DNA of 64,000 nucleotides from Tidjanibacter sp. GTDB taxonomy: Bacteria; Bacteroidota; Bacteroidia; Bacteroidales; Rikenellaceae. The stretch lies in assembly GCA_017466345.1 (NCBI GenBank), contig JAFTUI010000023.1, forward strand, positions 94,990-158,989. The letters run 5' to 3'. Made by a program: the position numbers and the translations under genes. Positions 9,124 through 16,780 of this stretch are shown in pieces. The notes under the pieces are model-generated. The model was given only the letters and a program-made list of their open reading frames with translations, had not been told where the DNA came from and made no database searches. The first letter of the stretch is position 1, and every line of letters starts with the position of its first letter.

Positions 9124-9783
9124 TTATACTAACTCCCAAACAACCTCCACATTCGCGTAGCCATTGAGGTCGGTTGGTGTTATGTCAATAGGTGTTCCAT
9201 CGCCCATTGGAGTAGGGCTGCCGATGCAGTCGCCATACAATCTGCCATCGTAGTAGTTGTCGCGAGGAACTCCATAATTGACATTCGACACCTCGCCAAG
9301 CCTCTTGCCCAGAGTTGTTGCCATAACCTCCGCCTTTCTTTGTGCATCCTTAACCGCAGCCTCGATAACCTTTAATCTGGCGGAGTCCGTGTCGCTAACT
9401 GCAAAGCCGAACTCAATCTCCACGCCTACTATCTCTCTGCCTATTTGGTCGAGTAGAGCGGTCAGTTGTGGGCAACCCATTTCGAGTTCGATTGTAAATC
9501 TTTGGTTGATTTTGTAGCCCTTAACAACCCACTGCCATTCGCCACGATCCATTTTCTTATGCACTCGGTGCATACTCACATCAAAACGAGAGGTCTTGGC
9601 AATATCTCTATCAAAGCCGTGCTCGGCAAGAATATCTTTGATGTGGCTTGTGTTTTTTGCGCCAGCCTCAAAAGCATCATTGTAGGTGGAGTGGAGCGCA
9701 TCAATATCCACCGTTACTCGTGTTACATCGGGTATAAACTTCAAATCGCCCTGACCTAATACCTTAATTGTTCCCATTGTCAT
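9124..9783 (-). CDS. SIMPL domain protein (DUF541)
   Basis: A 219-aa protein with the DUF541/SIMPL pattern: an N-terminal strand-rich GQGDLKFIPDVTRVTVDI, a central SRFDVSMHR region and VIEAAVKDAQRKAEVMATTLGKRLGEV. SIMPL proteins are usually exported and of poorly known function. This one has no signal peptide and would stay in the cytoplasm, which is unusual for the family. It is followed by the ADP-ribosylglycohydrolase and preceded, 14 nt away, by the DUF3841 gene, so all three probably share a transcript. Confidence 0.75.
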   Translation of the reverse strand: MTMGTIKVLGQGDLKFIPDVTRVTVDIDALHSTYNDAFEAGAKNTSHIKDILAEHGFDRDIAKTSRFDVSMHRVHKKMDRGEWQWVVKGYKINQRFTIELEMGCPQLTALLDQIGREIVGVEIEFGFAVSDTDSARLKVIEAAVKDAQRKAEVMATTLGKRLGEVSNVNYGVPRDNYYDGRLYGDCIGSPTPMGDGTPIDITPTDLNGYANVEVVWELV

Positions 9784-9797
9784 TTTGTTTTAAGATT

Positions 9798-10412
9798 CTA
9801 CATTTTGTTTGTCGGATTGAAGATTCTCACACTTCTAATCCACTCTTTGCGAAGATACCAGAATGTCGCCTGGATTGTTTTGTTGCGTCGAGGGTGATCG
9901 TCATACCCTTTATTGCGATAGTTCATATCAAAGATGCACTCCCAACTCTTCTTGATTTTCTCTTGCAGCTCGGTGGTGTACTGATGAAAGTAGGCTCCAT
10001 GCTGGATGTTATTGGCCTTCTCAAACGCATTAACCTCTTTTTCCAAAGCCCTGTCACCAATATGCCAACCATTTAGGCAGTGCCAACCCCACAAGTGAAA
10101 ATTGCTCCCCAATAGCAGTTCGTCTGGAATGTCGGCTTCGATGAAGACCTCGTGGAGATATTTGCCATCCACTTTGTTGGGTGTAAATTTGGGCTTTCGT
10201 GCCTTGTAACTCCCATACTGCACCCAGCACCACAGCGGGTACTTGATTTGTGGCATTGGCGGCGGACCGAGGCGCAGGTGCATCTGCTCGACCATCCAAT
10301 CGTAGGCAAACCTATACTCGTTGCATAGCCAACTCTCCCTGGTGCAGTAGGCAATGCCATTCTGTTCCAAGTCATCCAAAAAACTTATATCTTGCTGTGT
10401 CCAGACAATCAT
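9798..10412 (-). CDS. DUF3841-like protein
   Basis: A 204-aa Trp-rich cytoplasmic protein. The features QMHLRLGPPPMPQIKYPLWC, KARKPKF and a C-terminal TIQATFWYLRKEWIRSVRIF resemble the DUF3841 family, whose function is unknown. Its start overlaps the stop of the phosphatase-like gene by 4 nt, so the two are translationally coupled. No catalytic motif is evident. Confidence 0.6.
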   Translation of the reverse strand: MIVWTQQDISFLDDLEQNGIAYCTRESWLCNEYRFAYDWMVEQMHLRLGPPPMPQIKYPLWCWVQYGSYKARKPKFTPNKVDGKYLHEVFIEADIPDELLLGSNFHLWGWHCLNGWHIGDRALEKEVNAFEKANNIQHGAYFHQYTTELQEKIKKSWECIFDMNYRNKGYDDHPRRNKTIQATFWYLRKEWIRSVRIFNPTNKM

Positions 10413-10885
10413 TGGTTGCTATCTTCTTGTGTTTCGTTTAGTTTTCTAAGTATGTATTCAACTCCGTCTAATGGAGGCAGGTGGCCTGACTTGCAATCGT
10501 AAATCAAATGGTTGTCGTAACCTTTGTAGTGGTCAATGAAGTGTTCTCCGAACTTTGCATAGTGGAACGCCTCGATGACGAGCCTACTGCGGTGTTGTCC
10601 AAAATCGCAGTGAACAATCATTCTCTTGCCTTCTCTGTCGTACTCCAAAAGTGTCATGACAATGCGCACCAAGTTGTCCCACCCAACATCCTCCACCTCC
10701 TCGTCAAGAGGGATGTGTAGATAGGTAATGCCCTTTGACTCGATGATGTCAGCCACTATAGCACTATAATTTTGCGACACATTTACAACCAGAGCAACAT
10801 CGGATTGAAAAATCCAGGGGTTGTTCAAGTCGGCAATTGTCGGAAAACTGCGTGCTGCAATCTTTGAGAACTGATATATCTTCAT
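10409..10885 (-). CDS. Cys-dependent phosphatase-like protein (dual-specificity type)
   Basis: A 158-aa protein with the phosphatase loop MIVHCDFGQHRSR: Cys93, five residues, Arg99, Ser100, matching the C-X5-R-S/T signature of protein tyrosine and dual-specificity phosphatases. The upstream ITYLHIPLDEEVED segment is in the right place for the general-acid Asp loop. The substrate could be phosphotyrosine, phosphoserine, a nucleotide or RNA 5'-phosphate. It overlaps the next gene (DUF3841) by 4 nt and the preceding 83-aa gene by 4 nt. No export signal. Confidence 0.68.
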   Translation of the reverse strand: MKIYQFSKIAARSFPTIADLNNPWIFQSDVALVVNVSQNYSAIVADIIESKGITYLHIPLDEEVEDVGWDNLVRIVMTLLEYDREGKRMIVHCDFGQHRSRLVIEAFHYAKFGEHFIDHYKGYDNHLIYDCKSGHLPPLDGVEYILRKLNETQEDSNQ

Positions 10886-11133
10886 CTTACTTCTTCATTT
10901 ACGAAATCATACCATTGCTTATCCTTGGACCGCCAAAACTCCCTGCCTTCGGGAGTGGCAGACCAGTCGAAGGCGTGGGCGAAGATGAACTCCGCCTCGC
11001 CCGCATCCCACAAGGCTGCATCAAGGGCCGTGTGGCCGTTATGGAGCAGGAATGCAAGGTCGAACGCATCCTCGCACATCTGCTCCCGCAGGAACGAACG
11101 GAACGATTGGTATGTGGGCGATGTTAGTCCCAT
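10882..11133 (-). CDS. Small hypothetical protein
   Basis: 83 aa, cytoplasmic, with a C-terminal pattern FDWSATPEGREFWRSKDKQW. It overlaps the phosphatase gene start by 4 nt and the zinc-ribbon gene stop by 10 nt, so it belongs to the same tightly packed transcript. I do not recognise its family. Confidence 0.6.
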   Translation of the reverse strand: MGLTSPTYQSFRSFLREQMCEDAFDLAFLLHNGHTALDAALWDAGEAEFIFAHAFDWSATPEGREFWRSKDKQWYDFVNEEVR

Positions 11134-11330
11134 AGGATTACCTCACTGATTTTGTCGGCAAAGTCGGCATCTTGGGGGTTGTATCGCTTGTTGCAACAAG
11201 GACACCAGAAGGGCGCATAGTCATCAGCAATCTCCCCGCACCCCACGCAGGCGTAAACAAAACCCACGCCCGCCTGGTGCTCGAACTCCGAGCCACAACG
11301 CTCGCACTTAACTCTATATATCACGCCCAT
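11124..11330 (-). CDS. Small zinc-ribbon protein
   Basis: 68 aa with three Cys pairs: CERCG, CVGCG and CPCC near residues 9-12, 28-31 and 43-47. This is enough for one or two zinc knuckles. Probably a nucleic-acid- or protein-binding adaptor. It overlaps the downstream 83-aa gene by 10 nt. Confidence 0.6.
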   Translation of the reverse strand: MGVIYRVKCERCGSEFEHQAGVGFVYACVGCGEIADDYAPFWCPCCNKRYNPQDADFADKISEVILWD

Positions 11331-11333
11331 AGC

Positions 11334-11414
11334 CTACCAATCTTTATTTCCACCCAATAGGTATCCCAATGCAAGCAGGAAGATACCTATGCAAATAATT
11401 ATATCGTGTAGCAT
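11334..11414 (-). CDS. Micro-ORF, 26-aa hydrophobic peptide
   Basis: ATG at 11412-11414 and TAG at 11334-11336. The peptide is a single predicted membrane helix (MLHDIIICIGIFLLALGY...) ending GGNKDW. It fits exactly between two genes on the same strand, with 3 nt to each neighbour, which argues for real translation. It is below usual gene-calling size. Function unknown. Confidence 0.45.
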   Translation of the reverse strand: MLHDIIICIGIFLLALGYLLGGNKDW

Positions 11415-11417
11415 ATC

Positions 11418-11810
11418 TTATTTTTTGTATAACCTCACTGCTGGAACCGTCTTGTAACCATTTTTTGTAGGGTACTGATAGGTGCCCACTTGGCGCACAC
11501 ACTTGCCTTGTGACACTTTGATTATCTGGTCGTCATAATAGTTTGTGTTCTCATCTGCAAGAAATAGCACTACCATACCATAATAAGTATTGTGCCCACT
11601 TTCGGCATTTGCCAAAGCATTGCCACCATCAACCACTTGGAGTACCTCGTATGATTTGGCAGGCATTACCTCACCAGGCTGCTCAAAAAGAGTCAAACCT
11701 TGAATCTGCGAAGAGTTGTTCTCAACGCCCTTTGCGATAAGCAGCAACACGCCCAAAAGAACTACTGCACCCGAAATGAAACCAGCGAGAAAAATTAGAA
11801 ATTTTTTCAT
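11418..11810 (-). CDS. Membrane-anchored hypothetical protein
   Basis: 130 aa. An N-terminal membrane helix (FLIFLAGFISGAVVLLGVLL) is followed by a soluble domain of about 100 residues, rich in beta strand and ending AVRLYKK. The helix could be a signal anchor, with the domain outside the cytoplasm. I do not recognise the domain. It lies upstream of the micro-ORF at 11334. Confidence 0.6.
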   Translation of the reverse strand: MKKFLIFLAGFISGAVVLLGVLLLIAKGVENNSSQIQGLTLFEQPGEVMPAKSYEVLQVVDGGNALANAESGHNTYYGMVVLFLADENTNYYDDQIIKVSQGKCVRQVGTYQYPTKNGYKTVPAVRLYKK

Positions 11811-11861
11811 AGTAAGAATAGGTTTTATGAGTTAATAAATAGAAGATTCAATCTGTTGTAG

Positions 11862-11930
11862 CTAATCATCAAACCAACCAAATAGCCAAAGAAATAATAG
11901 CCATCGCCAAAAATTGTTGTGTCTGTCCAT
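11862..11930 (-). CDS. Micro-ORF, 22-aa Trp-rich membrane peptide
   Basis: ATG at 11928-11930, TAG at 11862-11864. The peptide has a charged start (MDRHNNF), a hydrophobic core with five Trp (WRWLLFLWLFGW) and an acidic end (FDD). It looks like a short amphipathic membrane peptide and not random translation. It is one of three such peptides within 700 bp on the same strand. Confidence 0.4.
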   Translation of the reverse strand: MDRHNNFWRWLLFLWLFGWFDD

Positions 11931-11938
11931 AGTCGTAG

Positions 11939-12028
11939 TTATTTAAGTTTTCCTCCGCCACCGAAGAGAATATCAAGACACTCCATTAGCAGAGCAATCA
12001 CCACCATAATTCCGAAAATTACCTTCAT
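11939..12028 (-). CDS. Micro-ORF, 29-aa hydrophobic peptide
   Basis: ATG at 12026-12028, TAA at 11939-11941. A membrane-helix core (VIFGIMVVIALLMECLDILF) is followed by GGGGKLK. It ends 9 nt before the 22-aa micro-ORF begins and starts 39 nt after the gene at 12067-12477 ends, consistent with one transcript. Confidence 0.4.
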   Translation of the reverse strand: MKVIFGIMVVIALLMECLDILFGGGGKLK

Positions 12029-12066
12029 ATTTAAGATGTTATAATAATTAAAAATCCCTGTTAAGA

Positions 12067-12477
12067 TTAAATCAACTCCTTCACTATCATTTTCTTAACG
12101 ATATCCATCCAATTCTGATAAATCCAGACGGGTGTTACTTCTTTGTACTCTTTTAACATATGGCAAAATTCATGATAATAGGGCTGTTTGAGAAACAGAT
12201 GATTACCTGCGCCCATATTTATGTGTTCCCAATCCTCAGGGTCACCATATAGACACTCCCACAAAGTGGGACATATAGCGCCACGAATAGTAACACTGTG
12301 AAAGCAAGAAAGGTTAAAGCAGAAAGCACTCCCATCAGCTTGTACTATCTCCACATTACCAGGAGACCCCATAGCACCGAATTCTGCGAACGAGAATACA
12401 ATGGGGTTTAAGGGACAATAATCTGGGAAATTGTCACAGGTGAGATAAATCATTTTCTCTTCCATAGTGTGCGACAT
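12067..12477 (-). CDS. Hypothetical protein under the hairpin promoter module
   Basis: About 136 aa, cytoplasmic, with no family I recognise. It is Cys- and aromatic-rich (YLTCDNFPDYCPLNP, FCFNLSCFHSVTIRG). The longer frame starting at 12576 cannot be real because it would begin upstream of the TACCTTTG promoter box at 12542-12549. ATGs at 12477, 12465 and 12453 are all possible starts, and I list the first. It is the first gene downstream of a promoter module that is duplicated at 30.2 kb. Confidence 0.55.
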   Translation of the reverse strand: MSHTMEEKMIYLTCDNFPDYCPLNPIVFSFAEFGAMGSPGNVEIVQADGSAFCFNLSCFHSVTIRGAICPTLWECLYGDPEDWEHINMGAGNHLFLKQPYYHEFCHMLKEYKEVTPVWIYQNWMDIVKKMIVKELI

Positions 12478-12510
12478 CGTTGTTGTGAATATAGAATCAT
12501 TAAATAAAAA

Positions 12511-12576
12511 GTCCCGACAACACTTTCTTATGCTGTCGGGACAAAGGTACGGGGCGCTTTTGACAATTACTGTCAA
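12511..12576 (-). promoter_or_regulatory. Promoter module B, copy 1: palindrome, -7 box and hairpin
   Basis: Palindrome TTGACA-N5-TGTCAA at 12560-12576, a 10-nt spacer, -7 box TACCTTTG (12542-12549), then hairpin GTCCCGACA...TGTCGGGAC (12511-12541) at the very start of the transcript. The hairpin is followed by a T-rich stretch, so it resembles an attenuator. 62 of 66 positions match the copy at 30231-30296. Confidence 0.75.
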
Positions 12577-12668
12577 TTGCTATTTTTGATAGATTTTTAA
12601 CGCATAAGTTTTAGTGTTTTACATCCATCCTCATGGCCCACTTTATGGATTCGCCGACAAGGGCGACA
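12577..12668. other. Short intergenic stretch
   Basis: AT-rich; I see no gene, repeat or RNA in it. It lies between the palindrome and the end of the membrane protein gene. Confidence 0.4.
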
Positions 12669-13451
12669 TCACATTCTTCCCCTAATAGAAGGCCCAAATA
12701 GCAGGTCTTCCAAAATCCCCACAAGCACAAAAAATGCAGCAACGGCAATGATTCCAAGCAAGATAAAACCAACTGCTTTGCCTATGCTTTTAAGGGTTGT
12801 TTTACTCCAAAATCGTAGCCCTTCGTGGCGATATACCTTGCAAGTCCAAATGATAAAGTATGCCAGAGCAGAGCCACCCAATGCGAGAATAACAATCACA
12901 CTTGGTGCGTAAAAATATCCCCATCCTACAATTGTCAGATAAGTAGAAAAGAGCATAATGATAGATATGGCCAAATCGCCACATATCAAAAACTCTCGTG
13001 CCGTCCTGACAAACTTAGAGTTCTGCCTTTTGCGCATACGGGTTAGCACAATAGCGTAGATTGCTGCAATTGAGAGTAAGGAGTAAAACAGCATCTGTAT
13101 GGGCAAAAGTGTCATTCCGACAGCCGCCCCCTTGGGGCCACCAATGCCTCCAAATAGCGAAACAGACAGGAGAATGGGAATAACAAGAATCATTACCACC
13201 TCGGCAATAATTCCAGGGATGACAAATCCCTTGAAGAGTTTGGTTTCAAAGTTTAGTGTATTCATAATGGTAGATATTTTTATGTCCTCTTGTGTAGGTG
13301 GGTTTATCATGCTCTCGGAATCATCAACCATATTCGCCCCGAAAACCCACTTTCCTACAACCCTCTGCCACCAAGGGCGATATTCAACATATACCCTATT
13401 TATTTGTGGCTTTGTGTATGTCTTATGTGCTTGTGTTGATTTATTCTTCAT
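12669..13451 (-). CDS. Multi-pass membrane protein, unknown
   Basis: About 260 aa. A hydrophilic N-terminus of about 85 residues contains YRPWWQRVVGKWVFG. At least five membrane helices follow (for example VIPGIIAEVVMILVIPILL, MLFYSLLSIAAIYAIVL, VGFILLGIIAVAAFFVLV). An earlier ATG at 13496 would overlap the neighbouring gene by 20 nt, so I prefer MKNKS at 13451. Transporter, channel or immunity functions are all possible and the sequence does not decide between them. Confidence 0.6.
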   Translation of the reverse strand: MKNKSTQAHKTYTKPQINRVYVEYRPWWQRVVGKWVFGANMVDDSESMINPPTQEDIKISTIMNTLNFETKLFKGFVIPGIIAEVVMILVIPILLSVSLFGGIGGPKGAAVGMTLLPIQMLFYSLLSIAAIYAIVLTRMRKRQNSKFVRTAREFLICGDLAISIIMLFSTYLTIVGWGYFYAPSVIVILALGGSALAYFIIWTCKVYRHEGLRFWSKTTLKSIGKAVGFILLGIIAVAAFFVLVGILEDLLFGPSIRGRM

Positions 13452-13476
13452 ATTGCCTTTAATTTGGGTGTGGCTG

Positions 13477-14604
13477 TTACTCGTCATCTTCGGCATCCAA
13501 CTCGGCCATTAAGGCTTGGACCTGGGGCGACTCAATTAAGCAAGACACTTCATCCAACATCCTACTATTGTGCTGGGGGCGGCTGAGTTCTTTTATCATT
13601 CGACCATTGCGTAGGCGAGTAGTCATATTGTTATCTATTGACTCCAACGGGAAGGTGTGTTTTCTCAGGGTGTCCCTAAACCAAGGTGTGCAAAAGACTG
13701 AAATGATTGGTTCGTGCTGAATGGATGAGCCACGAGGTCCCCATATTCTCTCTTGTATACTCAAAGACATATTTGTCACTCTGGCCCATATAATTATGTG
13801 GTCGGCCAAGGCTGGAACCAGCGTTCTTGCGATGTTCTCCTGGCGTGAAATGCGACTATAAATCTCACCCACCAGCCACTTGGCAAACTCAATCCACCTC
13901 GCCCTATATGAGTCCACATCGGAATAGGAGATCTCATCATCGAGTTTGCACCGAATGTCATAATATCTCTTGTAGGCCACATCGTTGAGGTGCATAAACT
14001 TCCTCGCAAAATCCTCCTGGTCGGGTACTGAATTGAGTAACGCAGGAACACCCTTGGCATCGGTAATTGTGCCGAATATTACATCCTGAAAATAGGAGGA
14101 ATCTCTTGTCTTCATCAACTCACTTTCATCTTGTAACTTACGATGCAAATCGCGAAGGACCAACGAGTAGATGGCTAATGTCGTGGCGTTTTTGCGCCCA
14201 CCATAGAACTTGGTAATAACCTTCTCGTATAAGGGATTAGGTATGATATTGCCGAGGTAGAGTAGCGAAATGGCCAGATTAACCCTCTGTGTTGGAGGGA
14301 TAATCTGGTCGAATACCTTGCGGTCGTGTTTGAGTAGTGCAGTGAGCAACTCCTCGGAACGCTTGGCATTACGCTCATTGGTGAGAAATTCCTTCGCTTC
14401 CCAGATGTTGCTCATACCATAGATGCGCTCCTCGCAATCGTAGGGCATAGGGAAGTAGAGCGATATGTCGCTGGCTATATAACGGAATCTAGTTGGGTCC
14501 CACGGATGGCAGATATCTCCACTCGTGAACACATATAGAATTTCTTTATAGTCGTGGTTATCTTGGAAATAATGATAACTCCTTAATTTGTTGCTCCTGC
14601 GCAT
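13477..14604 (-). CDS. Hypothetical protein, 375 aa
   Basis: Soluble, mostly helical by appearance, no membrane segment or signal peptide, acidic C-terminus (MAELDAEDDE). No catalytic motif or family that I recognise. It is followed by the membrane protein gene with a short gap or overlap, so the two may be partners. Confidence 0.6.
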   Translation of the reverse strand: MRRSNKLRSYHYFQDNHDYKEILYVFTSGDICHPWDPTRFRYIASDISLYFPMPYDCEERIYGMSNIWEAKEFLTNERNAKRSEELLTALLKHDRKVFDQIIPPTQRVNLAISLLYLGNIIPNPLYEKVITKFYGGRKNATTLAIYSLVLRDLHRKLQDESELMKTRDSSYFQDVIFGTITDAKGVPALLNSVPDQEDFARKFMHLNDVAYKRYYDIRCKLDDEISYSDVDSYRARWIEFAKWLVGEIYSRISRQENIARTLVPALADHIIIWARVTNMSLSIQERIWGPRGSSIQHEPIISVFCTPWFRDTLRKHTFPLESIDNNMTTRLRNGRMIKELSRPQHNSRMLDEVSCLIESPQVQALMAELDAEDDE

Positions 14605-14655
14605 AAGTTGTTTTTTAGTATTTAGTTCTTATGAAGAGGTCAGTGGAAATCTATT

Positions 14656-15339
14656 CTAAAAAGGAACATCCTCAATTATTCCCCTATGATATCGGAAGTT
14701 CTCATCTGCATAATTCACATATTCATATACTGCTATCGCTTCTTCGCAAACATCAACTGGGCGAAGGTAATCTCCATTGTCGAGCAGATAATAGACATAG
14801 CCGTTATCATCCTGGGCACTCACGGTCTTGTCCTGTAAGAATGCTGTGTGTTTTGACACTTCCAAAAGTGAGGTTTTCTTGTTCCGCACACTCTCTTTAC
14901 CTTGGGGGCTCTGCCATATATCCGCACCCGATTCATCGGGCAGATACTTGTCAACACAATGATAGGCAAGAGGAATGACTCCCATCCATCCATTAGAATG
15001 TGCAAACTCTTTTTCGAAGTATTTCCACAAGGGCTCCCCTTCGTTGAGCCAATAGATCTCTGTGATTAGATGGTTATCTCCCCTGCAAGAGAAAAGGTGC
15101 AAGCCCGTTCGTTGAGCAAGTTCTTTGTTATCCCAAGTTTCTACCCAATATTGTTTGCAGGTTTCTATCTTCTTATAGTTCAGAGTTATGTATATACCCC
15201 ATTCGTTGCAATAACACCATATGCAATCTGAATGAATTTCAGACCATTTTATGACACCAATATGAATTATATATCGTCCATATTTAATCTCATACACCCC
15301 TTGGCGGTCTATCATCCTATCAACTTCTTCTTTGGTCAT
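14656..15339 (-). CDS. Hypothetical protein, 227 aa
   Basis: Soluble, Trp- and Tyr-rich (YVEYVNY-type end, KYGRYIIHIGVIKWSEIHSD near the start). No recognised domain. It has its own probable promoter: TAACTTTG at 15372-15379, 33 nt upstream of the ATG. Confidence 0.55.
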   Translation of the reverse strand: MTKEEVDRMIDRQGVYEIKYGRYIIHIGVIKWSEIHSDCIWCYCNEWGIYITLNYKKIETCKQYWVETWDNKELAQRTGLHLFSCRGDNHLITEIYWLNEGEPLWKYFEKEFAHSNGWMGVIPLAYHCVDKYLPDESGADIWQSPQGKESVRNKKTSLLEVSKHTAFLQDKTVSAQDDNGYVYYLLDNGDYLRPVDVCEEAIAVYEYVNYADENFRYHRGIIEDVPF

Positions 15340-15371
15340 AATTTGGGCTGATTAAAATTGGTTGTTTCCCT

Positions 15372-15379
15372 CAAAGTTA
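15372..15379 (-). promoter_or_regulatory. -7 box upstream of the 227-aa gene
   Basis: TAACTTTG on the minus strand matches TAnnTTTG. Neither palindrome class seen elsewhere in the window lies at the usual spacing here. Confidence 0.4.
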
Positions 15380-15450
15380 GTAAATGTTAATCCCTCCACA
15401 CAAGCATTTACCGATAAATAGTTATCAACAGCCGCCAGGGATTATTGAGT

Positions 15451-16770
15451 CTAATTTGGTTGTGATGGATTGTTGGAGCGAATGGTAGATTGTGCTTCAA
15501 TGCTCTTGTTTTGGCTTAACACCCAAGTGATGAACGATTCAAGGTCAGAACTTTTTGCCTCGCCGTAATTAAGGTGTTGCTCGCCATTTACACCACAGTA
15601 GAACCACAAGCCATTATCCGACATCTCCAAAGTATAGTATTGGCACTCCAAGGTACGGGTATTAACTAACACTGCGCCATACTTGGCTTCGGGGGCGATT
15701 TGAGGCTCTGGGAATTGATAGACTACTTGTTTGATTTCGCCATAGTCGCTCACGCTCAATACTCGGAATTTTGCCAATTCCGCCTCATCCACATATCGCT
15801 CGCGGCTACGAAGAGTATCCCTAATCCACTCCTCGTTCCACAAATCTTCAATTGAGAGCTTACCGCTTGTCAAGTGGGTTAATACGGAAGGAATCAGCCT
15901 ATACGCCAGAGAGTATATGTAGTTGCGCCCAAGCGTAGGGTCGTTTTCCTGCTCATAGTTACTCATCACATTGTCGTGAGAATTGCTCAACCAGTGTGCA
16001 AAGTGCTCGAAGTATCGCTCCAACTCATCCATATATAGCATATGAGCCTCAATGGCATATACAATGCTATCATCAATAACAAACGCCTTGATTAGGTTGG
16101 CCGTTCTCGTAAGCTCATCCGTATATCTTCTAAATGTACCGAGATCTATTTTGTCATCATCAGATACCTTAAATCGTACATGCATCGTAAGAAAACCATT
16201 GTTGTAAGCGACAACCATATTGAGATCTCCATACTTAAATACAATGCCGTCGTTGTATTGCTGTGGAGCATAGCCCATATTTGTTAGTGACTGAATAATT
16301 CGATCCTTCGAAATGAATTGTTCCGAGTAGTCCCTCAATTTGACCATCCGCTTGATGACCTCCAACTCATACTTGCGACTCTTTTTGTGAGAAACAACAA
16401 ACACAGATATACATATAGCAAGTATAACGAAAATGGAGATAATAAGCCATTCGAGCCTAGCCTCCAAGCCAAGCCAAATTAGCAGCGCAATGGTAGCAAT
16501 GGTAGCACCAATTTCCAGATACAGCGATCCCTTGTTTTTGATGCTCAAAATCACATCATTCAGATCATTAATAGTGTGTTTTAGTTGCTCGTCACTCAAT
16601 TCAAACCCTGGGCAGGGAATGTTATCTCCCAAATTTTTATCATCATGGTCGCACACGATTTCATCGCCCTCGTGTTTGTGAAATCGGCAGTTTTTACAGA
16701 GTTTGTTGTGCGAAACATCTGCGATAAGTTCTGGGGTAATAGGTCCGTTTTTGTGTTTATTCGTATTCAT
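15451..16770 (-). CDS. Membrane protein with N-terminal Cys motif and sensory-type C-terminus
   Basis: About 439 aa. The N-terminus carries a possible zinc site (CKNCRFHKHEGDEIVC, then CPGF). Two adjacent membrane helices follow (YLEIGATIATIALLIWLGL and LIISIFVILAICISVFVV). The cytoplasmic part of about 300 residues begins with an alpha/beta segment (SLTNMGYAPQQYNDGIVFKY). Start chosen at 16770 because an earlier ATG (16812) overlaps the next gene by 32 nt. Function unknown. Confidence 0.55.
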   Translation of the reverse strand: MNTNKHKNGPITPELIADVSHNKLCKNCRFHKHEGDEIVCDHDDKNLGDNIPCPGFELSDEQLKHTINDLNDVILSIKNKGSLYLEIGATIATIALLIWLGLEARLEWLIISIFVILAICISVFVVSHKKSRKYELEVIKRMVKLRDYSEQFISKDRIIQSLTNMGYAPQQYNDGIVFKYGDLNMVVAYNNGFLTMHVRFKVSDDDKIDLGTFRRYTDELTRTANLIKAFVIDDSIVYAIEAHMLYMDELERYFEHFAHWLSNSHDNVMSNYEQENDPTLGRNYIYSLAYRLIPSVLTHLTSGKLSIEDLWNEEWIRDTLRSRERYVDEAELAKFRVLSVSDYGEIKQVVYQFPEPQIAPEAKYGAVLVNTRTLECQYYTLEMSDNGLWFYCGVNGEQHLNYGEAKSSDLESFITWVLSQNKSIEAQSTIRSNNPSQPN

Positions 16771-16780
16771 AAGTAATCGT

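Noticed and set aside
12576-12576. Start at 12576 for the gene at 12067
   Set aside because: It would lie upstream of the TACCTTTG box and include the palindrome and hairpin as coding sequence.
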